DNA of 64,000 bases from an uncultured Tenacibaculum sp. (GCF_947499065.1 NZ_CANMMT010000004.1:124001-188000), one strand, 5' to 3'. Positions 50,848 through 59,609 are shown, counted from the first letter of the stretch. A program made the numbers and translations. Notes: generated from the letters alone by a model not told the origin.

Positions 50848-51807
50848 TTAGAAACAATCAATAATCATTTGAGCGACTCTTAAAGCTTCTGTTCCTTGAG
50901 TTAAAGAAACAACAGGAGTTGTATCAGTATTAATTGCATTGGCAAAAGATTCTAACTCATCTAGAATTGCATTGTTAGGTGTTACTTCTGGATTGTCAAA
51001 ATAAATTTGCTTTTTTACACCTTCAGCATTTTGTAAAATCATAGCAAATTCATCTGGATTTTCAGGAACATCTTTCATTTTTACTACTTCCGATTTTTTC
51101 TCTAAGAAATCTACAGAGATATATGCATCTTTCTGGAAAAAACGACTTTTACGCATGTTTTTCATTGAAATTCTGCTAGATGTTAAGTTAGCAACACATC
51201 CATTTTCAAATTCAATACGAGCGTTGGCAATATCAGGAGTTTCAGAAATAACAGAAACACCACTAGCATGAACATTTTTTACTTTCGATTTTACTACGGA
51301 TAGAATAATGTCAATATCATGAATCATTAAATCTAATACTACAGGGACATCAGTTCCTCTTGGGTTAAATTCAGCTAATCTATGAGTCTCAATAAACATT
51401 GGAGTATCAATAACATCCTTAACAGCTGTAAAAGCAGGATTAAAACGCTCCACATGACCAACTTGTCCTCTAATGTGATTCTGACTAGCTAAGGTTCTAA
51501 TACCTTCTGCTTCTTGCAAAGTATTTGTAATTGGTTTTTCTATAAAAATATGTTTTCCTTTTTCGATGGCTTGTTTGGCGCAATCAAAATGAGATAAGGT
51601 TGGTGTAACAATATCAACTACATCAACGGCATCTATAAGTTCTTCTATAGAGTTAAATAATTTGTAACCAAACTCTTTAGCTACTTTTTGTGCATTTTCG
51701 GTAAAAGGATCATAAAATCCTACTAATTCATATTTTTCTGATTGTTGTAACAAACGCAAGTGTATTTTACCTAAATGTCCTGCGCCTAAAACTCCGGCTT
51801 TTAGCAT
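50848..51807 (-). CDS. Gfo/Idh/MocA-family oxidoreductase
   Basis: A 319-residue NAD(P)-dependent oxidoreductase of the glucose-fructose oxidoreductase type. The Rossmann motif is AGVLGAGHLGKIHL, followed by VDIVTPTLSHFDCAKQAI and the EKPITNT motif with the catalytic Lys. HVERFNPAF and DLMIHDIDIIL come next, the latter with the conserved His. The substrate, usually a sugar or inositol, is unknown. It is transcribed ahead of the acyl-CoA dehydrogenase gene; that pairing is common in Flavobacteriia but its meaning is unclear. Confidence 0.9.
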   Translation of the reverse strand: MLKAGVLGAGHLGKIHLRLLQQSEKYELVGFYDPFTENAQKVAKEFGYKLFNSIEELIDAVDVVDIVTPTLSHFDCAKQAIEKGKHIFIEKPITNTLQEAEGIRTLASQNHIRGQVGHVERFNPAFTAVKDVIDTPMFIETHRLAEFNPRGTDVPVVLDLMIHDIDIILSVVKSKVKNVHASGVSVISETPDIANARIEFENGCVANLTSSRISMKNMRKSRFFQKDAYISVDFLEKKSEVVKMKDVPENPDEFAMILQNAEGVKKQIYFDNPEVTPNNAILDELESFANAINTDTTPVVSLTQGTEALRVAQMIIDCF

Positions 51808-51877
51808 AAGTGAAAGATTATTAGTTATTTGAATATTTATATAAAAAGAAATGATTTATACAAAAAATCAACGCTAA

Positions 51878-51885
51878 CAAAGATA
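51878..51885 (-). promoter_or_regulatory. -7 box before the Gfo/Idh/MocA gene
   Basis: Minus-strand TATCTTTG, exact TAnnTTTG, about 70 bases before the ATG. Confidence 0.5.
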
Positions 51886-51937
51886 CACTTTTGTAGAGAT
51901 TTATTACTACTTTTAGCCCGTCGAAATTTTACTATTT

Positions 51938-52579
51938 GTGAGAGATACTACCAAACATCAAGGGCTTAGAAATCAATTAGCAAAGGTTTTAGAAGCTAAA
52001 GGGATATATGATATAAAAGTGTTAAATGCTGTACGAAAAATTCCAAGGCACTTGTTTATTGATAGTAGTTTTGAATCACATGCTTACCAAGACAAGGCAT
52101 TTCCTATTGCAGCAGATCAAACAATTTCACATCCTTTTACTGTTGCATTTCAATCGCAAGTATTAGAAGTTAAATCAGGGGAAAAAGTTTTAGAAATTGG
52201 TACTGGTTCTGGATATCAAACAGCTGTTTTGTTAGAGTTAAACGCTGAGGTATACTCAATAGAGCGTCAGCATGAATTATTTAAAAAAACATCAATGTTT
52301 TTACCTAAATTAGGGTATAGACCAAAACGTTTTATTTTTGGTGATGGTTACAAAGGTTTACCTGAAGAGGCTCCGTTTGATAAAATTATAGTAACAGCAG
52401 GTGCTCCATACGTGCCAAAAGCTTTATTAGGGCAGTTAAAAATAGGAGGAAGGTTATTAATACCAGTAGGGGATAAGGAGCAAGTTATGACTTTATTTCT
52501 TCGAAAATCACCTAAGGAATTTGAGAAACATGAATTGGGAGACTTTAAATTTGTTCCAATGTTAAAAAAGAAGAACTAA
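51938..52579 (+). CDS. pcm: Protein-L-isoaspartate O-methyltransferase
   Basis: Repairs isoaspartyl damage by methylating the beta-carboxyl with SAM. The 213-residue protein has the PCMT landmarks: VRKIPRHLFID, QTISHPFTVAFQSQ, VLEIGTGSGYQTAVL (SAM motif I), YSIERQHEL, GDGYKGLPEEAPFDKIIVTA and GGRLLIPVGD. No ATG exists near the conserved N-terminus, so a GTG at 51938 (reading RDTTKHQGLRNQL next) is the start. It converges on the small lipoprotein gene, with a shared hairpin between. Confidence 0.94.
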   Translation: MRDTTKHQGLRNQLAKVLEAKGIYDIKVLNAVRKIPRHLFIDSSFESHAYQDKAFPIAADQTISHPFTVAFQSQVLEVKSGEKVLEIGTGSGYQTAVLLELNAEVYSIERQHELFKKTSMFLPKLGYRPKRFIFGDGYKGLPEEAPFDKIIVTAGAPYVPKALLGQLKIGGRLLIPVGDKEQVMTLFLRKSPKEFEKHELGDFKFVPMLKKKN

Positions 52580-52580
52580 A

Positions 52581-52604
52581 AAATCCGCCTAAAAAAGCGG
52601 ATTT
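52581..52604. terminator. Probable terminator after pcm
   Basis: An 8-bp stem (AAATCCGC, 52581-52588, with 52597-52604) and loop CTAAAAAA; the T-run is short. Confidence 0.65.
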
Positions 52605-52632
52605 ATTGAATTTGAATAAAAGAAACATCAAC

Positions 52633-52794
52633 TTATTCAGCTATCTCAGTAGCATCGGCTACTATGATTTCTTGTTGATGTTGGTTTTGTTTTGTTTGAT
52701 TAGTTTTTGCTAAACCGCAAGGACTTGTGCTTCCGCAAGAAGAAAAACCTACTAAACTAACAACACAAATTGCAATAAATACTATTTTTTTCAT
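52633..52794 (-). CDS. Small lipoprotein (53 aa)
   Basis: A short gene read on the minus strand: MKKIVFIAICVVSLVGFSSC, then a Gly-Ser-Thr and Gln-rich tail (QTKQNQHQQ) ending VADATEIAE. The N-terminus is a good lipoprotein signal with lipobox VGFSSC, Cys20. It has its own TATATTTG promoter box overlapping the stop of the upstream gene. I know no function; such tiny lipoproteins are common in the flavobacterial envelope. Support comes from the signal, the promoter and the clean stop. Confidence 0.65.
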   Translation of the reverse strand: MKKIVFIAICVVSLVGFSSCGSTSPCGLAKTNQTKQNQHQQEIIVADATEIAE

Positions 52795-52812
52795 TTTTTG
52801 GGTTTTAAAAAA

Positions 52813-53673
52813 TCAAATATACATATTTCTGATTAACTCACCAGAATCTTTCTTCTCATCAATAACGTTAAACTCAACCATTTTATTTTGTATGCTTGTA
52901 ATTAAATTTTCAGTTACTGGCTCTCCATCATTCCATTCTGTAATAGATAACCATTCTTGAATATCATTTAATTGTTGCTCGTACCTGATAGACAATGTTT
53001 TATCGATGTTTTTAATTTTTTTGAAGTCAGAAGTGCAGTTATTGATTATATCTAAAACTTTTTTTACTTCATTAAAATTATTCTCTAAAACTTCATTACG
53101 AACTGCTACTACAAAACAAGGCCAAGGTGTAGGACAATCTCCTAAACGTCTAAAAGTATTGTTGTCAACCAAAGGTTTAGTGGTAAAATGTTCCCACATA
53201 AAATAGTCAGCTTCACCATTAGTTAAAGCATCAATTCCTCCTTGTAAATTACCAACAACTTTGAATTTTAGTTTTTCAACATCCCAACCATTATTATGTG
53301 CGTTTACAATAGCCATTAGATGAGATCCAGAGCCAAAACGACTAATGGCTACTGTTGCATGCTCTAAATCTTCAATTTTTTTGAAAGAAGATTTAGCCCC
53401 AACATGTATTCCCCAAATTAAAGGACTTTTTACGAAGGTTTGTGTAATTTTTGAAGGATTACCATTGATAATATCTTTGATAATTCCTTCAGTAAGTACA
53501 ATTGCAATGTCGATTTCTCCTGAACGTAATGCTTTGCACATAGCACCAGTACCTCCAGGGAAGTCTTGCCAACGTAAATTTATGTTGTTGTCGGTATATT
53601 CTTTATTTTTTAAGGTAATGTACCAAGGGTAGTTGAAATGCTCTGGTACACCACCTACTTTTAAATTTAGCAT
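52813..53673 (-). CDS. Substrate-binding (THI5/NMT1-like) fold protein without a signal peptide
   Basis: A 286-residue type 2 periplasmic-binding fold. Key stretches are NLRWQDFPGGTGAMCKALRS, GEIDIAIVLTEGII, KIEDLEHATVAISRFGSGSH and LQGGIDALTNGEADYFMWEH, similar to the Ca3427/THI5-like group as I recall it. Nothing at the N-terminus (MLNLKVGGVPEHFNYPWY) looks like a signal peptide, so it should be cytoplasmic and may bind or convert a small molecule rather than feed a transporter. It abuts the nucleoside phosphorylase gene with no spacer. No ABC permease or ATPase is nearby. Confidence 0.78.
   Translation of the reverse strand: MLNLKVGGVPEHFNYPWYITLKNKEYTDNNINLRWQDFPGGTGAMCKALRSGEIDIAIVLTEGIIKDIINGNPSKITQTFVKSPLIWGIHVGAKSSFKKIEDLEHATVAISRFGSGSHLMAIVNAHNNGWDVEKLKFKVVGNLQGGIDALTNGEADYFMWEHFTTKPLVDNNTFRRLGDCPTPWPCFVVAVRNEVLENNFNEVKKVLDIINNCTSDFKKIKNIDKTLSIRYEQQLNDIQEWLSITEWNDGEPVTENLITSIQNKMVEFNVIDEKKDSGELIRNMYI
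52814..52821 (-). promoter_or_regulatory. -7 box of the small lipoprotein gene
   Basis: Minus-strand TATATTTG overlapping the stop codon of the binding-protein gene, 20 bases before the lipoprotein ATG. Confidence 0.55.
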
Positions 53674-54543
53674 CTATTCAACTAATTTGTCTAAAGTGTA
53701 TTGAATTAAATCTGCAACAACTTTACCAGGATTTTCGCTAAATGTTCCATTAGCTCTATTGGCAATTAAAGCATTCATTGAAGCTGCGTTATGACCTAGT
53801 AATTTTGATAAGCCATAAATAGCAGAAGTTTCCATTTCTAAATTTGTAATTCTATTACCATTGTGATTAAAACTATCAATTTTAGCATTTAATTGAGCAT
53901 CTTGTAGTCCTAAACGTAAAACACGTCCTTGAGGTCCATAGAAACCGCCAGCAGTAGCTGTAATACCTTTATGTACCTTATCTGAAAGTAATTTTTCTTC
54001 TAATGCTTTTCCGTTGGCTACTACCAAAGGATACGATTTTTTAGAACTCCAATCTGTATGTTTAATAAAAGCTTGTTCTAATTCAGAATTAGCAATTTCT
54101 TCTACTTGATAAGATTGTAACATACCGTTTAAATCCAATCCATGAGAGCTTAATAAAAAGCTATTTACTGGAATGTCGGCTTGTAAAGAACCAGAAGTAC
54201 CAATTCTAGTAATATTTAACTGTGTATGAGTTTCTTTTACCTGACGTGTTTCTAAATCAATGTTTACTAAAGCATCAAGTTCATTTAAAACAATGTCAAT
54301 ATTATCAGGTCCTATTCCTGTAGAGATAACAGTTAATCTTTTTCCCTTATAAGTTCCTGTAGTAGTTTTAAATTCTCTCTTTTGAGTTGTAAATTCAATA
54401 GAATCAAAATGTTGTGTTACTTTGTCAACACGATATTGATCTCCAACGAAAATAATATCGGTAGCTATATGCTCAGGTCTTAAATTTAGATGATAAATAC
54501 TTCCATCAGGATTTAAGATGAGTTCAGAATGTTGTATGTTCAT
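53674..54543 (-). CDS. Nucleoside phosphorylase (uridine phosphorylase-like)
   Basis: A 289-residue PNP/UDP-family enzyme that splits a nucleoside with phosphate. Visible motifs are DIIFVGDQYRVDKV (GDxxR phosphate loop), VISTGIGPDNIDIVLNEL, ITRIGTSGSLQADIPV, and NLEMETSAIYGL, the family's M-E-T ribose-binding segment. The base is not determinable here. It sits in an operon between the DUF1835 gene and the binding-protein gene with zero spacing on both sides (stop codons directly touch the next ATG), which implies coupled translation and a joint task. Confidence 0.88.
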   Translation of the reverse strand: MNIQHSELILNPDGSIYHLNLRPEHIATDIIFVGDQYRVDKVTQHFDSIEFTTQKREFKTTTGTYKGKRLTVISTGIGPDNIDIVLNELDALVNIDLETRQVKETHTQLNITRIGTSGSLQADIPVNSFLLSSHGLDLNGMLQSYQVEEIANSELEQAFIKHTDWSSKKSYPLVVANGKALEEKLLSDKVHKGITATAGGFYGPQGRVLRLGLQDAQLNAKIDSFNHNGNRITNLEMETSAIYGLSKLLGHNAASMNALIANRANGTFSENPGKVVADLIQYTLDKLVE

Positions 54544-55488
54544 TTATGATGTAATTTTTAACAGCTTGTTTGTAGAGTTTACATATAGATAGCTGTATTT
54601 TTTTGCGCCTCCAAGATACGAAAAATCAGAACGCATTTTTGCATAATAGTTTGTTTGATTATGCAGTACTTTTTTACCTATTTTATTTAATTTAACTGGG
54701 TTAAATGAAGAAAATAAGCTTTTTAATTGATTTGTTTTATTAACATATTGAATATCACCGTACCCATAAACTTCTTGATTTGATAATAGGTGACCAATAA
54801 ACTTATTTTTTGTTTCAAATTTATTGTTCTTAGCAGTTTTTAAAATATTGTTTTCAATATGATTCAATCCATTTTCTATAGATGGAAAACGTAGTAAATG
54901 TGCTTTTATAGCTTCTTCTAAATACACGAAAGGTGATTTAGGGTTGAGTTTTAAAGAATTTTCTAGTTGTAAAGGACTATCTGAGCAATAAAGTTGCCAT
55001 ATATAGTCAGCATATTCTATATCGTCTTGGTTAAGTATTGTTCTGTTTTTAAAATGTTCTTTTAATTGAATAGGAGATAGTTCTCCTAAACCTAACATTT
55101 TTTCACTGTTTGCTACTTTACCACTACAAACTAGAGAGATTTTTTGATTTTTTCTATAACGTTTAAGCCAACTAATAACGGCCAACATATTTATTTGACA
55201 AAATAAATCGTACTCAAACCATAAGACTATTTCGTCTTGCTTTTTTTGATTACAAAGATTTCTATACTCTTTTAAAGTGTAGTCAATAAACTTCCTTTTA
55301 GTTACTTTATAGGAGGATTTGAGAAAATCAAAACGGGTTTTCCAAAAGTTTTCACTTCCTACATCAACGGATGTTTTTCCTTCGCACAACATTTCTCTCC
55401 ATGTAATAATATCTCCTTTAAAATTTAAGTTTTTTAACTGTAGAGTTGTTGTGTCTCCGTTGGTAATGTGTAATAATGAGGATGTCAT
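54544..55488 (-). CDS. DUF1835-domain protein
   Basis: A 314-residue cytosolic protein. The N-terminal part matches the DUF1835 pattern: LLHITNGDTTTLQL, DIITWREMLCEGK, and VLWFEYDLFCQINMLAVISW, with Asp, Arg and Glu spaced as in that family. The C-terminal half has SPFVYLEEAIKAHLLRFP and GYGDIQYVNKT, akin to the companion DUF3658 region. The function of the family is unknown. It is the first gene of a three-gene run that abuts the phosphorylase gene with no spacing. Confidence 0.78.
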   Translation of the reverse strand: MTSSLLHITNGDTTTLQLKNLNFKGDIITWREMLCEGKTSVDVGSENFWKTRFDFLKSSYKVTKRKFIDYTLKEYRNLCNQKKQDEIVLWFEYDLFCQINMLAVISWLKRYRKNQKISLVCSGKVANSEKMLGLGELSPIQLKEHFKNRTILNQDDIEYADYIWQLYCSDSPLQLENSLKLNPKSPFVYLEEAIKAHLLRFPSIENGLNHIENNILKTAKNNKFETKNKFIGHLLSNQEVYGYGDIQYVNKTNQLKSLFSSFNPVKLNKIGKKVLHNQTNYYAKMRSDFSYLGGAKKYSYLYVNSTNKLLKITS

Positions 55489-55598
55489 AATATTGAGGAA
55501 TTCTTTTTGATTTCTTCTGTTGGTATATAATAAACGCTGATTTTTCTACGTTATTATTAATTACCTATATTTTAACACTTTAAAGTTGTTTGAAGGAA

Positions 55599-55628
55599 AA
55601 GTGTCAAGAAAAAAGATTCTTGACACTT
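55599..55628 (-). terminator. Probable terminator after the SUI1 gene
   Basis: A 12-bp stem (AAGTGTCAAGAA, 55599-55610, with 55617-55628) and a six-base loop, followed on the minus strand by a short T-run. It occupies most of the 148-base gap 55489-55636; the rest shows nothing clear. Confidence 0.75.
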
Positions 55629-55636
55629 CAATAATA

Positions 55637-55960
55637 TTAGCCTCCAACGCGTTTTACTTTGAAGCCTTTATCTTTTAATATTTCCATTATTTGATCACGG
55701 TAATCACCTTGAATAATAATAGTATCATCTTTAAAGCTACCACCAACACTTAGTTTGGTTTTTATTTCTTTAGCAAGCTTTTTAAAATCTTGAGTAGCAC
55801 CATTGTACCCGTCTAAAATTGTAACAGGTTTTCCTTTGCGTTTTTCATATTTACAAAGGATAGGATCATCTTGAAGCCAAATATCTGGTTTTTCTTCAGT
55901 TGGTTTTTCTTCAAATTGATGACCTGGAAATAAGTTTTTTAATTGATCTTGTAAATCCAT
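55637..55960 (-). CDS. SUI1/eIF1-like translation factor (YciH type)
   Basis: A 107-residue SUI1-domain protein related to eukaryotic initiation factor eIF1 and bacterial YciH. The core KRKGKPVTILDGYNG, LAKEIKTKLSVGGSFKDDTI and IIQGDYRDQIMEILKDKGF is well conserved. YciH-like proteins influence start-site fidelity in bacteria; here that is by family. The gene begins 4 bases after the dioxygenase stop and probably shares its transcript. Confidence 0.93.
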   Translation of the reverse strand: MDLQDQLKNLFPGHQFEEKPTEEKPDIWLQDDPILCKYEKRKGKPVTILDGYNGATQDFKKLAKEIKTKLSVGGSFKDDTIIIQGDYRDQIMEILKDKGFKVKRVGG

Positions 55961-55964
55961 TAAA

Positions 55965-56912
55965 TTACTTTTTCAATCCTAATTCACGTAAACGTTCGTC
56001 TAAGAATTCACCAGCTGTAATATCCTCGAATTGCTTTGGATTATTGTCGTCAATACAGTTTTCCAAAACATCTAATTTCATGTCTGAAACTGGATGCATA
56101 AAGAATGGAATAGAATAACGAGAAGTTCCCCATAATTCTTTAGGAGGATTTGTTACTCTGTGTATAGTTGATTTTAATCTATTGTTACTGTGACGAGATA
56201 ACATATCACCAACGTTAATCATTAATTCATCAGGTTGAGCAATTGCGTCATGCCAAACTCCATCATGATCTTGTACTTGTAATCCCTTTCCTTGAGCTCC
56301 CATTAACAATGTAATTAAGTTAATGTCTCCATGAGCAGCAGCTCTTACAGCTCCTTTTGGTTCAGTTTCAATAGGAGGGTAGTGTATTGGACGTAAAATA
56401 CTATTTCCGTTTTTGATATAATTATCAAAATAAGTTTCTTCTAATCCTAAGTGTAATGCTAATGAACGTAAAACATATTTAGCTGTTTTTTCTAACATTT
56501 GATATGTTTGCTTTCCTATTCTATTGAATTCTGGAAGCTCCTCAACTTCTACATTAGCAGGATATTCTTTTGCATATTTAGAATCAGCATCTACGTACTG
56601 ACCAAAATGCCAAAACTCTTTTAAATCTCCTTCTTTTTTCCCTTTTGCAGACTCTTTTCCGAAAGAAACATATCCTCTTTGCCCTCCAATTCCTGGTATT
56701 TCATATTTCTCTTTTACTTCAGTAGGTAATTCGAAAAAGTTTTTAATTTCTTTATATAGATTGTCTACTAGTTCATCATCTAAAAAATGACCTTTTAATG
56801 CAACAAAACCAATAGTTTCATAAGCATTACCTATTTCGTTTATAAATTTTTGTTTTCTGCTTTCATCACCCGATAAAAAGTCAGCTAAATTTACGCTTGG
56901 GACTTTACTCAT
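55965..56912 (-). CDS. 2-oxoglutarate/Fe(II)-dependent dioxygenase (IPNS-like)
   Basis: A 315-residue member of the isopenicillin-N-synthase-like dioxygenases. The N-terminal DIOX_N part (VPSVNLADFLSGDESRKQ...IGFVALKGH) is followed by the 2OG-Fe domain with the HxD...H facial triad (AAHGDINLITLL and LKSTIHRVTNP) and the RxS co-substrate motif (SRYSIPFFM). The substrate is unknown. It is 4 bases upstream of the SUI1 gene, an odd but tight pairing. Confidence 0.92.
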   Translation of the reverse strand: MSKVPSVNLADFLSGDESRKQKFINEIGNAYETIGFVALKGHFLDDELVDNLYKEIKNFFELPTEVKEKYEIPGIGGQRGYVSFGKESAKGKKEGDLKEFWHFGQYVDADSKYAKEYPANVEVEELPEFNRIGKQTYQMLEKTAKYVLRSLALHLGLEETYFDNYIKNGNSILRPIHYPPIETEPKGAVRAAAHGDINLITLLMGAQGKGLQVQDHDGVWHDAIAQPDELMINVGDMLSRHSNNRLKSTIHRVTNPPKELWGTSRYSIPFFMHPVSDMKLDVLENCIDDNNPKQFEDITAGEFLDERLRELGLKK

Positions 56913-56972
56913 TGTTAATAACTTTTATAAAAATGACTGTAAAGGTATTAAAAACAAGGGTAATATTTAAAA

Positions 56973-57671
56973 TTACTTATTAACAAAAGGTATTAGGTAC
57001 GATATTGTATAGTTAAATCCAAAACCAGTCTTACTTTCAAAAACTCTATTAAATCCTGGTGCGTATAGTGTTTTGAAGTTTGTTTGATCGTCTACACTAA
57101 TCATTATTTTGTAAGAAAAACCAGCGCTAACAAAAAGGTTTTTAAAAGTTTCAACTTTTATACCTAGTTGGAATTCAGTCCAATGGGCTGTTAGTCCAGT
57201 TTCTGTTACAGGAGTTGTAATTGTATTTGATGGAAAATAACTATTACCAACATTTGTTTTATAGCTATTTAAAGTTTGGTCAAAAAGAGCAAATCCATAA
57301 CGCATTCCAACATAAATTTCATTGTTCATGTCTAACCAGTTTTGATATGCATTATAATTGGCTCCTAACCTAATAAAACTACCTTTAGAAGTCGAAGTAG
57401 TGAAATCTTCAAAAGTTATTTCTTTTTCATATCCTAATTCTGTAGCTATATACCATTTTTTTGAAACACGGTAATCACCTACAATTTCTAATCCATTATA
57501 ACTTTTATCAAAAATAGAAAGTCCGGGTTTACTAATATCAACCCCTAAACGAAGTCCATAACCTGTTTTGTAAGTTATCGTATCTTTTTTTGCTTCAGAA
57601 CTCTTTGCTTTTTGAGCGTATCCTTGTAAAAAACTAAGTGTAAGACAAAGACTAATGATATACTTGTACAT
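56973..57671 (-). CDS. Outer-membrane beta-barrel protein (DUF6048-like)
   Basis: A 232-residue exported protein with signal peptide (MYKYIISLCLTLSFLQGYAQ) and alternating beta strands typical of small barrels (YGLRLGVDISKPGLSIF, FIRLGANYNAYQNW, FVSAGFSYKIMISV, FGFNYTISYLIPFVNK). It seems to match the DUF6048 family, which accompanies a DUF6452 lipoprotein next to rlmD in Bacteroidota; this is recalled, not checked. I chose ATG 57671 since the longer reading starts with TTG and spoils the signal. It overlaps the lipoprotein gene by 20 bases. Confidence 0.78.
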   Translation of the reverse strand: MYKYIISLCLTLSFLQGYAQKAKSSEAKKDTITYKTGYGLRLGVDISKPGLSIFDKSYNGLEIVGDYRVSKKWYIATELGYEKEITFEDFTTSTSKGSFIRLGANYNAYQNWLDMNNEIYVGMRYGFALFDQTLNSYKTNVGNSYFPSNTITTPVTETGLTAHWTEFQLGIKVETFKNLFVSAGFSYKIMISVDDQTNFKTLYAPGFNRVFESKTGFGFNYTISYLIPFVNK

Positions 57672-58128
57672 GGGCTTTTGCTTGATTGTCAATATTAGTG
57701 ATTAATGAAGTAGATAAATTATCAATCCAACCAGTGTATGTTAAATTAACATCTTTATAGATAACTCTGTATCCGCATGAACGAGAAACATAATCCTCTT
57801 CTGGAATATATTTTATAGTAAGTGTAGCTATTTGATTGTTAGCTAAAGTATTATCAATATTATTCATTTTAAGTGTATACACTGTCTCTGTAGCTAATGA
57901 ATTTAATGGGATAGCAATACTATCAATTGTTTGATTGGTAAATAAACTATCCGTTTTTCCTTGAGCTATAATGGATAAGCGTTGTACTGCTTTTGTTTGA
58001 CTATTATCGTCTTTATCGTAAAAACGTAAAACTAAATTTGGAGTTACTAGATTTTGTACACAAAAATCATCTCTCTCACAAGAAAGTAATCCTGTTATTA
58101 CGACAAAAAATAAAATATACTTTTTCAT
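57652..58128 (-). CDS. Lipoprotein (DUF6452-like)
   Basis: A 158-residue lipoprotein (lipobox TGLLSCERD, Cys at about 17). The mature part begins FCVQNLVTPNLVLRFYDKDDNSQTK, has beta-rich stretches (LATETVYTLKMNNI) and the pair Cys-Gly near RSCGYRVIYKDV. It matches, from memory, the DUF6452 family, which is usually followed by the beta-barrel gene seen here. It lies 6 bases after the rlmD stop, so the three probably form one operon. Confidence 0.78.
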   Translation of the reverse strand: MKKYILFFVVITGLLSCERDDFCVQNLVTPNLVLRFYDKDDNSQTKAVQRLSIIAQGKTDSLFTNQTIDSIAIPLNSLATETVYTLKMNNIDNTLANNQIATLTIKYIPEEDYVSRSCGYRVIYKDVNLTYTGWIDNLSTSLITNIDNQAKAHVQVYH

Positions 58129-58134
58129 TAAAAA

Positions 58135-59586
58135 TTATTTTTCAAATAATACTACTGTTTCAATATGCGCTGTATGCGGAAATTGATCTACCAAGCTAAT
58201 CTTTTTTAATTGATAGCCATTTTTCATTAACTCTTCTGTATCTCTAGCTTGAGTTGCTGGGTTACAAGATACATAAACCATTCTATCTGCATTTAGATTT
58301 ATGATTTTTTTAAGTGTTTTTGGAGCAATACCAGCACGAGCAGGATCTAAGATGATAGTTCTTATTTTGTTTTTAAATTGTGGGTGCTCATTTAAAAATT
58401 TACCAACATCAGCAGCATAAAACTCTAAACCTTTTATATTGTTTCTTTCAGCATTTTTCTTAGCATCTTCAATAGCTGAGACTACAATATCTACACCTAC
58501 AATTTTAGTATTGTTAGCTTTTGAAGCAATTATTTGACCTATAGTTCCAGTTCCGCAAAACAAATCCATAACAACTGTATTGTCTATTGCATCCTTGTTT
58601 TCTAACGCATAATCAACAACTTTGGTATATAGTTTTTCTGCAGATTTTGGGTTAGTTTGAAAAAAGCTTTTCATGCTTATTTCAAAATTTAGATTTAATA
58701 ATTCTTCTACAATTTTATCTTTTCCAGTAACAAGACTAATACTTCCAGAAGTAGCAATAGTTCTATCGCCAATTTCATCATTAATGGTATGTAGTAATCC
58801 TGCTAATCGATCTCCAAAAATATCTTTTAATAAATTAGCAAAAGCTTGTAAGTCAAATTTAGGTAAATCATATGAAGTTGTTACCAAATTAAATAATAAC
58901 TCATTGGTTTTGTATGACTTTCTAACAACAAAATATCTGAAGAATCCTTCTTTTTTTGGTCCGTGCCAAGGAGCTAAACCAGTTTTTTCACAGTATTCTC
59001 TAATTACTTTTAAGTTATCTTCAACTTGAGCATCAAATAATCCAGAGTCTTTATCTAAATTATCTCCCATCCACCAAACACCACGGCGTTTAAAACCTAG
59101 GGTGAAAAAATCATCATCTTTTTTATTAACTCTATCGTAACCTATAGCAGAAAATCCATATTCCATTTTATTTCGGTAGTGAAATACATTAGGAGAAGCA
59201 ACGAATTCGTCAAATAAATCTTCTATATTTTCAACTTTACCAATTCGTTTAAACAAAGAAAGTGTACTTTCTTTTTTGTATTGATGTTGAAGATCAATAG
59301 GTAGCTGAATATATGGAGCACCTGGAATATCTTGATATGGAACTTCAACTTCGTTTTCTGAATGTTTTATAACCTCTACTAGTTTACATTCAGCATATTT
59401 CTTTTTCGACTTAACTACACGAGCTTTTACCAACTGTCCTGGTAAAGTGTTGGGAACAAAAACAACAAAAACTCCTTCATCTGAGCGAATTCTTCCAATT
59501 CCTTTTCCTCCAAAGGCATAATCTTCAATTAAAATTTCTATCGTTTCGTTTCTCTTAACAAACTTATTTCGTTCTCTACGTGGCAT
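58135..59586 (-). CDS. rlmD: RlmD-family 23S rRNA uracil-C5 methyltransferase lacking the Fe-S cysteines
   Basis: Methylates U1939-type uridines in 23S rRNA using SAM. The 483-residue protein has an N-terminal TRAM domain (IEILIEDYAFGGKGIGRI), SAM motif I DLFCGTGTIGQIIA and ILDPARAGI. The catalytic Cys is in VYVSCNPATQARD, and the terminal PHTAHIETVVLFEK carries the catalytic Glu. Canonical RlmD binds a 4Fe-4S cluster through CxxxxxCxxC after the TRAM domain; here that stretch reads YQDIPGAPYIQLP with no Cys. The homology is certain; the exact site is inferred. Confidence 0.88.
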   Translation of the reverse strand: MPRRERNKFVKRNETIEILIEDYAFGGKGIGRIRSDEGVFVVFVPNTLPGQLVKARVVKSKKKYAECKLVEVIKHSENEVEVPYQDIPGAPYIQLPIDLQHQYKKESTLSLFKRIGKVENIEDLFDEFVASPNVFHYRNKMEYGFSAIGYDRVNKKDDDFFTLGFKRRGVWWMGDNLDKDSGLFDAQVEDNLKVIREYCEKTGLAPWHGPKKEGFFRYFVVRKSYKTNELLFNLVTTSYDLPKFDLQAFANLLKDIFGDRLAGLLHTINDEIGDRTIATSGSISLVTGKDKIVEELLNLNFEISMKSFFQTNPKSAEKLYTKVVDYALENKDAIDNTVVMDLFCGTGTIGQIIASKANNTKIVGVDIVVSAIEDAKKNAERNNIKGLEFYAADVGKFLNEHPQFKNKIRTIILDPARAGIAPKTLKKIINLNADRMVYVSCNPATQARDTEELMKNGYQLKKISLVDQFPHTAHIETVVLFEK

Positions 59587-59609
59587 TGTAAACTATAATT
59601 TATGGTTTG

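Noticed and set aside
52813..55488. Futalosine (menaquinone) pathway: MqnB-type hydrolase with MqnA/MqnD-type binding-fold enzyme
   Set aside because: The combination of folds fits loosely, but I recognise no MqnA or MqnD motif and the neighbours do not include other menaquinone genes. Kept only as something to test.
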